From assembly GCA_035772735.1 (NCBI GenBank), contig JASDFA010000003.1:64988501-65052500 (forward strand): DNA of 64,000 bases, read 5' to 3'. The translations under genes were made by a program, and so were the position numbers. Below, piece by piece: positions 24,290-34,230 of the stretch (the first letter of the stretch is position 1; each line of letters opens with the position of its first letter). Below the pieces are notes generated by a model. The model did no database searches and was not told the DNA's origin. It saw nothing but the letters and a program-made list of their open reading frames with translations. Source of the DNA: Datura wrightii (taxonomy: Eukaryota > Streptophyta > Magnoliopsida > Solanales > Solanaceae).

Positions 24290-25420
24290 AGAGAGCGTAT
24301 CTGGCCTTCTTGCCTCATGCTAATGCTACTCGCTTCTGGGATAATCTGTATGGCTGTCTGCAGGCACACCATGTGCCCGTATTTGATCAGAGGATCCTAA
24401 TAGATCATAATCTCTAATAGTCTAGGATGAATAGACCGAGGTCTGAAGTGGCCTAACAATACTTTGAATGTCCTACTCAGACATCTATAACTCATGAATA
24501 ACTGTGGGGTTATGGATAGCTAACTACTTTGTTCTTCTAATTAAACAACTATAGGGCTGGGCTTGGTCGAACTTGCTTCCACGCGATCGCACCCTAGTCC
24601 TTCATAGGGAGCTTACCGATCTCCTCAACTTGTCGTTAACACTGTACTAGAAGAGTACTACCGACTCCTTAGGCCTTGTCTGAATCCACTTGGATCTATA
24701 TTACTGTTTCGGGCAATTCTCAATCTTATAGGCAATTCTATATAGGCTAGCCCTCTCTTGACACTCTGTACCTGAACACCTTACAAGAACCGGCTAAGGT
24801 GCTGGCCCGGTCACTGACTACTGATGTGGACCCCTCCTTGGGGTACCCACGGGTTTATCTAACTCGAACGACTGGGCTGGCTTGCTGGGCATCCTACGTG
24901 GTAACTGTTAAGTCGACTAAGACTGACAATCACTAATAAGGCTAAAGGGGATGGCGGGTGATCACTCAATACACTGGAGAACCCTGGTGTCGCCAACTCT
25001 AGAATATACCTATTTTGTCTCTATTTCTGGTTATGGAACATGCGATAACATCAATGACCTCTAGGGATGCTTTCCTATCAATACAGGTGCCAGCTGGTCG
25101 TTAGACCACCTAACTATGCCCATACTGTTTAACCAACTGATTCAGACCAATAACTCTTACAAGCTTCTGAAGTCTAGCCCTGGAAACAAACATATAAGTC
25201 TACCATCACAATAAACTGAGAACTAAAAGAGTTTTTATAGATTTCGTAACGCGAATCACATTTAACCTGCTCCCTTTTAGCGCGGGGTCCTGCAGTACGA
25301 TCTGTATATGTTTTCTAGCAGCTAACCAGAATCAATATAATTGTAATCCCTATTAGCAGTTACTCGCAACATATCTGATATTTATATATGTATATCAATA
25401 ACATCCAATTACAACATATC
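24290..25420 (-). pseudogene. Internal-domain segment inside the LTR-like element C
   Basis: This segment aligns with E 52940-54150 in the same orientation and with the reverse complement of D about 17100-18100. Shared landmarks are the TATCTGGCCTTCT and GAGGATCCT blocks near 24300-24390 and a CAGGTGCCAGCTGGT block near 25085. In D and E this lies between gag and RNase H. Its presence between two parts of one LTR means C is either a twice-deleted full element or a recombinant. Confidence 0.7.
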
Positions 25421-26015
25421 GAATTACAATCTAATGGTAGCAACCGTTTGCAGCATCTGAGATCATTATTTCTATTTGACAACATAAGTCGTGACACTGT
25501 ACGACAAGGATACTTGCGGAGAGTTAAGCCTTACATACCTCGTTCGCTGTTTTTTGACTAACTGATGAGTATCAGCTAGTGTTTAACTGCCCTTCTCAAC
25601 TGTAATCATATTAATGGATGAATAGGGCCAACTTCATTATTGAATTCGAAGAAAACAATAACTTTATATATATGTAGTAACTATATTTCAACCTATCGAA
25701 AGATGATTGAAAACTCGTAATTTCTCGGGAATCTAGAAGGGAGAAATACTTACTTTAGGCACGTGATCGTATTGACACTAATTTGAAAAAATTCCATCAA
25801 CTTAGGCTCAGCGGGACGATGATTTGCCGGGCGTATTTTACGAAAATAACTCAGCAGCGATGCACTCTGCATCCTTATACTTCAATACCCAGAGTTAATT
25901 TGAATTTGGACGGCGTTTAGCGGCGTAATCGGATGATTGTTAAATATTTTCCTCGGTTTCCCTCTATTCTAGCCGAAGTTATATGAAAAATAATCTAATT
26001 TCTAAGTGTGAGGCC

Positions 26016-26023
26016 TTTATATA
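26016..26023 (-). promoter_or_regulatory. TATA box of element C
   Basis: The - strand reads TATATAAAGGCC, about 230 bp from the LTR start at 26249, the same position and flank as in the D and E LTRs. The CAACGTG-type module upstream is much degraded here: AACGTGGCACTC near 26045. Confidence 0.65.
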
Positions 26024-26254
26024 CTTGAGGCAACAGACAAGAAAACGTGGCACTCTGCCCATCACGCTGATTCTGCTCCATGCCACTTTGCCCCTCTGGG
26101 CAGCTTAGTTCGGCCCCCTCCCGCGAAATCCTGACTTGGCACCCGTTCGTCCTTTCCCCAAGCCCTTTCCTCATACATAAGGCACTCTAAAACTCTCAAT
26201 CAACATACAAATAGGCCGACTAAACGTTAGAAACTTACGGGGTGTAACAAGAAT

Positions 26255-27489
26255 CCTTAATTTTATTCAGAATTGTTAGCTGATCAGTTTGACTACAGAA
26301 ATTCTTGATGTGTCAGTAGTGCCTCGCAGTTATCAGAACTAGACTCAGTATCAGATTTTAGTCGTTCTTTAGGCGTTCATGACACTTCAGTTAAGTAGCT
26401 CTAACCAGCCTTAGAACCCCAGTCTCATATTACAGTTTGTTCTTTAGACGGTCACGACGCTTCCAGATAAGCATGCTCTGACCAGTCTTAGAATCCAATT
26501 ACAGAATTCGGTCCGGTAAGACTCTCAGGGTGATTTCAGATAGGTATTCCTGAATTAGTCTTGGGCCTCAGTTTCAAGCTATCAGCTTAGTAGTCAGTCT
26601 AGAAATATCCAGTGGGAGTAAGACTTAGCACAGTGCAGACAGGGGTTCCAGCGCACCTAGGTTTCCAAAACTACGATGCGACCATAGGTTACCATTTTTA
26701 TTGGCCTCATGGCCCCATACTTATGATCACCCAGTTCATGCCTCTATATCCTGGCAAGGTATATTGGGTCCTACCAATGGGGTGTATACATCGGACTCCA
26801 TGTCTAACTCACGTGGTTATATGTCTGTTATAGACTCTCCCACTAGTCAGCTCAGTTCAGTCTCAGATTAGTTAGTTCAGATAAGTTCAGTACAGTATTT
26901 CAGACTTAGGGCATGTCTTTGACCATCAGACAGGGTCATCTTGACCATCTCAGTATATTTCAATTATTTCAGTTCCGCATTTCAGTTGGTCATTGCATGT
27001 GATTTCAGTTCAGTTGTTTATATCCAGTGTTATGTTTTCTCCTACTTACTCAGTATATTCAAAGTACTGACGCATACCTTTTATGTTGTATCATTTCATG
27101 ATATAGTCGCAGGTTCTCAGTCTCAACGCCGTTACTAGATCTGTTCAAGTGATTTCAGCAGCAGTAGTGGTGAGTCCTCATCTTTCGAGGACGACATTTC
27201 ATTTACTTCAGTTAATTTCCTTTCAGTTAGATTTTAGAGTTAGTTGGGGGCTTGTCCCAGCAACTCATCATTAGTAGATGGCTTTGAGACAGAATTTCAG
27301 ATGTTCAGTATTGTTGTTCTTTCAGATGTATGATTATTAAATCGGTTTTCTTAAATGATTTTGTTATTTAAAGCTTCCGCTATGTTTTACTCAGAATAGC
27401 CAGTGCTATGATAGATCATGGGTTTACTTGGGGTTACATGTGATCCTAAGTACCGTGTCTCGTCTAGGGTATAGACTCGAGGCATGACA
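26255..27489 (+). repeat. 3' LTR of element B, second part
   Basis: It continues the B LTR after C and its AGAAT copy. It aligns with the second half of the G 5' LTR (about 35420-36708): AACTACG-TGC, GGCCCCA-ACTT, CCCAGTTCATGCCT, GGTATATTGGGTCCTACC and the end TACCGTGTC...GGCATGACA. It ends with CA at 27489; the base pattern then changes to element H. Confidence 0.85.
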
Positions 27490-27802
27490 ATAAGTAGGTC
27501 GGTGCCCATCCCAACCATCAGTATTATTACTCTTTAGAGGCTTTGTGGACTAGTTGTTGGTTGTACAGTATAGTTTATGGCCTTGCCGGCTTAATATTAG
27601 TGTTGCAACCTCAATGGCTTGTTGTTATTCAAATTTTATGGAGTTGTGACCTTGTTGGTCTAGATATTTTATATTCATTCAATAGGTTATGAATGTGTCC
27701 TTGTAGGGCCGAATGTCATAATTTCCGTTGAGTCACAATTGGCTCACTTTGTTAGGTATGCACCATGTGCCACTCATGCCTTCCCAAATTTAAGGCATGA
27801 CA
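27490..27802 (+). repeat. End of the 5' LTR of element H
   Basis: It contains AAGTAGGTCGGTGCCCATCC, CTTTAGAGGCTTTGTGGACT and GGCATGACA, the usual U5 landmarks of Tekay-like LTRs (compare 10890-11202 of S and 15100-15574 of D). The end at 27802 is followed by a primer-site-like sequence. Confidence 0.7.
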
Positions 27803-27806
27803 AACA

Positions 27807-27818
27807 TGGTGTTACAGC
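27807..27818 (+). other. Degraded primer binding site of element H
   Basis: TGGTGTTACAGC matches the canonical TGGTATCAGAGC at 9 of 12 positions and sits 4 bases after the LTR end, the spacing seen in A and D. Confidence 0.6.
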
Positions 27819-29888
27819 AACGTCAAGTCCCAAGGAATCCACAAGTCATGTCTAGTAGAGTCTTGCTTACGGATATGTTTTGCTTCATACTTATAATCAG
27901 GAGGCTACAAGGTATTTGGGAATGGTTTCACTTTTTTCTTCTATAGATCATGCATAGTAAAGCTAAGTCATAGGAGTTTCAGTCCCATTTGTGCCTCATA
28001 GATATTCACTACAATGTCGGGAATCAAATCTAATGTTATCAACCGATGCAAATATAAGAGAAATGGGAACTGTATAGATTGAATGTCGCTAGTTAAATTC
28101 TACCCGATAAGGACAGTGGGCCTAAAGTCTAAAAGAATAGTTATATTCTTTGGAATGATTAGAGGAGAAAGTAAAGAAGTTAGAAAAAATTCAGAAAACT
28201 CCAGCTTCTCGAGTGTTATCAACTCGTGAGGGAACAATTTTACAGGACCTAATACCTCCAGGTTCAACTATTTGATTCACTAGAGTTGGATAATAGGAAT
28301 GTATTCTAATTGTTAAACCTAGATAAGGGTACTACAATAGCTATAGTTAAGGCTTTGCAAAATACTTCAGAAATCAAAATAGAGGAAAAGCATAGAGTAA
28401 GAAACTCGGGTTTATGCAAGTATAAGAAATAATTTAGAATAGCAATAAGCTACAGCTTTCCTAGAGAACCAGACTACACTAATTAATAATGTTTTTTTTA
28501 CAGCAAAAGCCCGATTTTGATCATCATGTTTAGCTCAAGTCATCTCCAAATTTTGAACACTAAGTTTAAGAAAAAGGAAATCGTATTATAATGAGTAATA
28601 GCACCTTTGGATGGTCTTATCAAAATATGAAAAAACATGTTATCTATAAAGACTTTTTAGCCATATGGTAAGGAAACACTATCCGAGCAAAGATGGTATG
28701 ATACAATTAATGAAATCAATAGAATCCATTATTCACCCCTTAGAAGGAAGTTCATGGGCCCCTTCAGGTCAAAGTAAGTATAAAGAGGTGGAATATTTAA
28801 TTCAGGTAAAGTTCAGGGTTGTATTTATGCACTTTAATCAGTCATCAGGGCTTGAAATTGCTAATTGATATTAGTATGTATACGTCGGTTGCAACTAAGA
28901 AAGTTGAAGTAATCGAAGATGTTGTTCAAGCTTAATTATTATGTTTACATTGGTTGATGAATTAATTACAGTCAGATGGACCTATCAGATGATATAATAA
29001 TGGTAATTAGCCATGGTCAGACAAAAGTACTTTGGATATTATTGTAAAGTACGAGTTATCTCATTTTATGAGTAAGTTGATTCGAGTATGGTGGAGAAAC
29101 ACCATAATATTCAAGCATGAGTTTATTTTCACTCCTAAATATGGGAGGTAATTTCCAAAATAAAAAGTTGTACCCACTAAGATGTAAGAAAGGAGCATAG
29201 GAAAAGGATTAACGACCTTACATTCAGTCCTAACAGTTAAAAGATTTTTAAATGAGCCTCAAAACTTTCCTCTATAAGAGATTGGCCTTGGTATGGATAA
29301 ATCTTCATGGAAAAGATGATTAATATTTATTTTTTCAAGGGAGCTCCTATCAAGTACAATTGATAGAGGTCTCATTATAATTAGAATTTCTTTAGGAAAC
29401 ATATTAGTATCATCTAACTAAAGAATAATGATTGATTGCATAAGGGTATTAACTACCAGAAGCCAAATAAAAAGGTTATGCACAAAGGTGAATTTTCATC
29501 TCCAAGAATCTATAGTTCAGGTAAATCGATTGAAGAATATAAATTTATGTTTCGAAGACTAACATAAAAAGTGGGTATCCTCAATATGAATTGCAAGAGA
29601 GATATTTCAAAGAGACTATTAAAGCAATGTGATCATTATTGAGTCCTTACCCTGTGTATAAGAACTGGAAGTTGTAAGCAAAGGTAAGCTATGAAAAATA
29701 TGAGTAGGTCGAGGTTGATAAATCCTCTAGATGTTTATATTTTTTTATTGGGCCTAGCAGGCTACTATCAAAGACATATGGAAAGTTTTATCCCTACTTT
29801 CTACATCACTAATGGGGTTGAACTATGAAATAGTCCAGTTCCAACAGGACAGTAGAATGTGGACAAAGGTTCAGGAAATTAAGGATAG
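27819..29888 (+). pseudogene. Fossil internal region of element H (leader, gag, RT)
   Basis: No reading frame of interest survives. The leader to about 27930 resembles D. From 28000 to 29700 the sequence is AT-rich with scattered stops; I cannot place gag or protease with confidence. At 29735-29885 the RT connection is readable in pieces: FLLGLAGYYQRHMESF, later a degraded VQEIKDRFA, as expected of a gypsy RT just before RNase H. The MITE insertion follows directly. Confidence 0.55.
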
Positions 29889-30316
29889 GTTTGCACTGGA
29901 GGTGGCAAAATCAGCAATGAGATGATAACTTTCCCAACTAGCTCAAGTTTGGACTAATAATTGACCCAGTCATTTATTAGATCAGTCCATTCAGCCCAAC
30001 TAATTATAATTCGTCAAAGTTTGGGTTAATATCTAGTCCAAATTGATTCATGAGAAATTTTACCAAAATATTTTCAAAAAGATATTTTATTTTATTTAAT
30101 ATGTTATATTTAGTCATAATAAAGAAAAATATAAATTTTATAAGTTATCAAAAGATTATAAAAGAATAAATAAAGCAGTTAAAACATAATTAGAGTTAGA
30201 TGAATTGGGTTATACCCATTTTAGCCCAAGTAACTTTTAGGCGGGTCATTAACTCAGCTCTTTTTGACCCGCTCAAATTTAGCCCAACCCACCCATTTGC
30301 CACCTATAGTTTGCAC
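29889..30316. mobile_element. hAT-type MITE with 8-bp target duplication
   Basis: A 412-bp element (29897-30308) lies between perfect 8-bp direct repeats GTTTGCAC (29889-29896 and 30309-30316). Its ends are inverted repeats: AGGTGGCAAAA on the left and the complement of TTTGCCACCT on the right. The interior is AT-rich with GCCCAAGTAAC and GGCGGGTCATTAA near the right end and has no coding capacity. The 8-bp duplication and GGTGGCAAA termini fit the hAT superfamily, so it is presumably moved by a hAT transposase elsewhere. Removing it restores the pol fossil of H. Confidence 0.85.
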
Positions 30317-32287
30317 CTTAGTGATTACCTCTAATCTGTCAGTGGAAATGGAAGATGTATATTATGTAATGTAACACCTTGAAGATGGATTATGTGGTGT
30401 TTTGATGCAACTCAACAAGATTATGGTACAAGTCTCTGGAGAGCTAGAGAAGTTTAAGTAGGGCTCTTTGACTTATAAATTTGAGTCTATAATTGTAATA
30501 TTCATCTTAAAGACACGATGTTAGCAGCTATGTGAAAGAAAATCTCACACATTTACAGAATCATAAATTTCCAACTTATGTTCAGATGAAGAAGAGTTGA
30601 GCTAAGGTGAGAAACACAATCCAAACTATTGAAAGCTTGGAATGCTGGTATTTTATTATAACAAATCTAAAGATCATAGCATGTTCTTTTTTGTTATAAA
30701 GCCATGGAATGTTTGAAATATGCAGAGATAAAAGTTAAGATAACTACGGAAATTATAACAGCTATCCAGTATAAGATTTGGTAAATGCATTTGAGTATTA
30801 AAGAATTGTCCTCCCAGTTGTGACATAATAACTTTCAATTAGAAGTGGGAGAACACCAATATAATGGTTAAGAGAAGTAAGTTAAAAGAGGAATTTGCAT
30901 AACAAAATGAGCTTTATCTAGATGCATAAACAAGTCATAAAGTTGTTGCTAATAAGCTTGATCTTGTAAGTCAGAAGTAGGTGAAAGCTTAGAATGGAAT
31001 ACAAATAAGAGCTTAAATGTTTATGATTCTTATGACATCTAACTTATGAAAACGTTTAGCATAGAAATAACTTGAAAGAAAGCGTCATAAGGATTGTGCA
31101 TCAGCACCAAATGGTTAGGAATAAAGAACCCAGAAGACTAAAGTTAGAATACTGGAATTATGTTAAGCAATGAGAAGTAAGTACTATAGGAATATAGATT
31201 ACCACGCAGATGTTTGCCTAGTATATTAAAAATACGAGTCTATGGAAGGAGTGAACAATAGGCCTATGAATTTCGTAAAGTGATGAAAGTGTTGCCATTG
31301 AATTACTAAGAGGAAATGGATGGGTTTTATAAGGTTTTAGTTCCCTTAATTCAAGAAAAAACTCTCAGTTCGTAGTCAGGATTCTAAATTCCTCCGGTTA
31401 AAGTTTAACTACCTAAACAATTCATAACCAGATGATTTATCCAAAGAATCTAATGGAGAATTTACATGGAATATTGTTCGACAAACTACCATACTAAGTG
31501 ATGAAATAATTTTACATAAAGTCAATATGAATAGGAAAATAGATTTCCAATAGATTAGTTTGAACATCGAAAAGGCCCGGTATTTGGCATGATTTAATGA
31601 GTTGGATGAAAGAAGGACTTATATAAGAATAGAGTTGAAAACCTAAAGGGTAACAAAGCTTGTCCAATTCTTGTTTGTAAGGACTACTATGAGATACTCT
31701 GATAAGGTGATTCCTCTAAAATTATGTTAAGAGGGGAAAAGTTTGAAGGTTTAGAACCGAAATGACAACATTGATAGTAATGTCTTAAGGATCGGCGTTG
31801 TAAATATGGAAAGGTAAGGAAGAAGTAAAGAAGTTATAGTGATGATACTGTTATTTTGATAAGTCGATAGTACTCACAACGGAAGCAGGACCATTTGGAA
31901 GTACAAGCAGCATGATAACATTTTATGAGTGATGTATCGTTCATATCTATGTATCTCCTAATGTATTTCCCCTCATCATGTGACTATTATTCTGACCATG
32001 TTAAGGTCTTGAAACTCATGATGCCATGTAAATAGCAATATAAGTTCATGAAACACTTAGTTGTTGCATCTATTGTTATTGAAGTTTACTATACTTTCTT
32101 GTCACGATCTCTATGTCTTTCACATAACTATGTCTAATGCCCAAATGGTAGTTATACTTCACCAAAGATGTTTATGACTAGGAATTCCACACTGTTCCAA
32201 AAGTAGCTAAAAGATCAAGAATCTCAAATAATGGAATTACTCACATGAATGATCACTTCTTGATAAGATTAAGATAATGAAATGACT
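30317..32287 (+). pseudogene. Fossil RNase H/integrase region of element H
   Basis: Shortly after the MITE an RNase H remnant is readable (GVLMQLNKIMVQVSGELEKF, then LTYKFESIIVIF) near 30395-30510, where relatives have CVLMQ...VIAYASRQL...THDLELAAVVFALK. From 30550 to 32280 I see no readable integrase motif. The sequence is AT-rich and decayed, in the position expected for integrase and the 3' untranslated part. Confidence 0.5.
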
Positions 32288-34230
32288 TGTAATACTCTGT
32301 AAATTCGGGTTAGATTTGAACTTATTAAATTCATGTGGTTAGACCCGAACCATGATAGATTTTTTTGGGGTAAACTAATGTTAAAATTTGTATTTGAATG
32401 CACACTAAGTGTACAAATATTTGAGTTAAAAAGATTTAAAGGGAATCTAAGTTTGACTTTAAATGTCAATAGAAATTCATGAAATTAGTAGGATAGCTTT
32501 TAGGATCTGACTCCAAATGAGTATAATCACAAATCAATAATGAATATGCAAAAATCTAAAACATAAAAGTTGTAGTCCTTTGAAATACCTTTACGTCCAT
32601 ATAAGTTCAATTGAAACGGAGTTTTGTACACCTAGTTATGGTAATTTTACAAATATATATAAAAATAAAAGTTCTGATTTGCGTAGGATTTGATTTTAAA
32701 GCTCAAGACTTTATGATAACCTATAAATATATATAAAACATGTCTTGTATAATGGTTTTCAACTAGAATCTTCTCTCCAATTTCTAACATGAGTTTTTAC
32801 ACTAATACCTATGTCAATTACATCAATTAACTCTAGATTAACAAAAAATAATTATTGTATATTGTTAGATTATGAAAAATTCATTTAACACCAATTGAAT
32901 GAAGCTTTGGGATTTCTACGAAAAGGTAAGCCCTTCACATAGTAATGGATTATGTGGAGTTTTATTATATTTTTAAATATTTAATTGTCTTTATAAACAT
33001 GAAATATGAATGATTTAGATGCACTTCATTTAGTGGCAAAACCCTAGAATTTTTCTGTATATTTTTCCTCCAACCATCCATACATAATTGGCGTTTTTTG
33101 CTAAGTTAACCATTAGATCTAGCTCAAATTTTAACTAAGTACTCATGACATATAGATATTAAATTTCAACAATGGAGATCAGATCTAAAGGTTTGTAGAA
33201 TTGTTCTTTAGGAATAGAACAGTAGCTACGAATTTGATGTTCACCTATAGATTAGTGATTGTACAAACATTAATTGGAGAAGAATTGTTTTAGGAATCTT
33301 CAAGAGAGCTATGATTGAATATTGGAAATCCTGATTAGGAGAATTTTTAGTGGATTTGAGTTATGTCTGCTTTTCAAGCATGTCTATTTTTAAAATCTTC
33401 TCTCGAAGCGTGTATGTGTTCTACGTATATTGCTTTTAGAACATACTTTTGACTGTCAACGTGCTTAGAACTAGGGCTTTCTGCCCATGAGGGACAAATT
33501 CACATCGAGCCCTTATATCTTTATTTTATATTATGAACTATCTATATGTGCATGATTTGCTCTACAACTGGGATTATTGAAGTTGATCTTTAAAGTGTCA
33601 ATATTTAAAAATGTGTTGCTCTATGAATGAGCCTTTGAATTTAGAAATTTTTACATAAGATTATCGATGTATTTTTCTCCATGAATGAGATATGTTGGAT
33701 TTGATTTATAAAGTTTCTAGATGGCTCGCACCCATGCTGAGCAAAGGCATTTCTCCAACATTATTGTACAAATAAGATTCAACATTGGGAAATAAAATTT
33801 CATGTGGGTTCTATTATGTGTGGTAGGATTATTCAAATGAAGAAAATATCATTAAAAGTACATATTAATACAATATTCTCCACACTATATACATTTATTG
33901 GGAACAAATTTATTCAATTACATTCTTGAGCGAGATTATTCGGTCCAAACTTATATATGAGCTATGTTATAATTGTATGAAACCTTGATTTAGCAGTTGC
34001 AGTTGACAACGCGTATTTCAGTTGGACATCCACTGAAAAACAAAGGTAATCGTTATAATTAGAGTGCTACTATATGTAGTGAGCAAGCAAAAGTTAGGAA
34101 AGCTTGCAAATTAACTAACTTTAGCAATTACTTTTTATAGGTTTAGTATAATAGTGAAACTAATTCTACAGAAATCCATACTACCTCACAAAAAGCAAGT
34201 CATTCTAGACATTTCCAGGAGTTCTCATGG
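32288..34230 (+). repeat. Probable 3' LTR of element H, cut by element G
   Basis: TGTAATACTCTG begins a stretch that resembles U3 of chromovirus LTRs (TTGTAGTCCTTTGAAATACC and AACGGAGTTTTGTACAC near 32570-32630). It runs to the G boundary without genes. The polypurine tract is not clear, and the part shared with 27490-27802 would be expected beyond the G insertion, so the assignment rests on position and style only. Confidence 0.4.

Larger units (their letters stand above)
23180..26249 (-). mobile_element. Element C, right piece: LTR with an internal-domain segment
   Basis: C resumes after D with GCCTATAGCC and follows the E-type LTR (GCCGGGAGGTACAATC near 23855, CCGCTCCGTAGAGTGACG near 24150) up to about 24265. 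From about 24290 to 25420 it matches the internal, non-LTR region of D and E. Then LTR sequence returns, with the U5 splice-donor motif near 25750 and TTTATATA at 26016, to the end GGGGTGTAACA at 26249. Total C length is about 3.24 kb with a perfect AGAAT duplication. It has no primer site or intact gene. Confidence 0.85.
4885..27489 (+). mobile_element. Element B: Tekay/Del chromovirus, interrupted by A, S, C and D
   Basis: B is a + strand Ty3/gypsy element whose pieces lie at 4885-6870, 11203-12993 and 26255-27489. Its 5' LTR, gag and protease are off the left side beyond element A. The pieces join in order: RT, integrase, chromodomain, polypurine tract, 3' LTR. The summed LTR length, about 2.48 kb, equals that of element G (2478 bp), and both share the end motif TACCGTGT...GACA and the U5 motif GGTATGTGG, so B and G belong to one family. 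RNase H is missing through an internal deletion. Confidence 0.85.
27490..34230 (+). mobile_element. Element H: fossil gypsy element, host of B and G
   Basis: Past the end of B lies another LTR end (27490-27802), a degraded tRNA-Met primer site, a leader similar to that of D (GAGTCTTGCTTACGGATATG compared with GAGTCTTGTCTATGGATGTG), then AT-rich sequence with traces of pol. It is the most decayed element of the window and the deepest layer of the stack. The beginning of its 5' LTR should lie to the left of the window, beyond B. Confidence 0.65.

Noticed and set aside
28665..28868. Short open frame in the fossil region of H as a host gene
   Set aside because: Short, with no domain, inside decayed element sequence between a recognisable leader and RT remnant; most likely chance.
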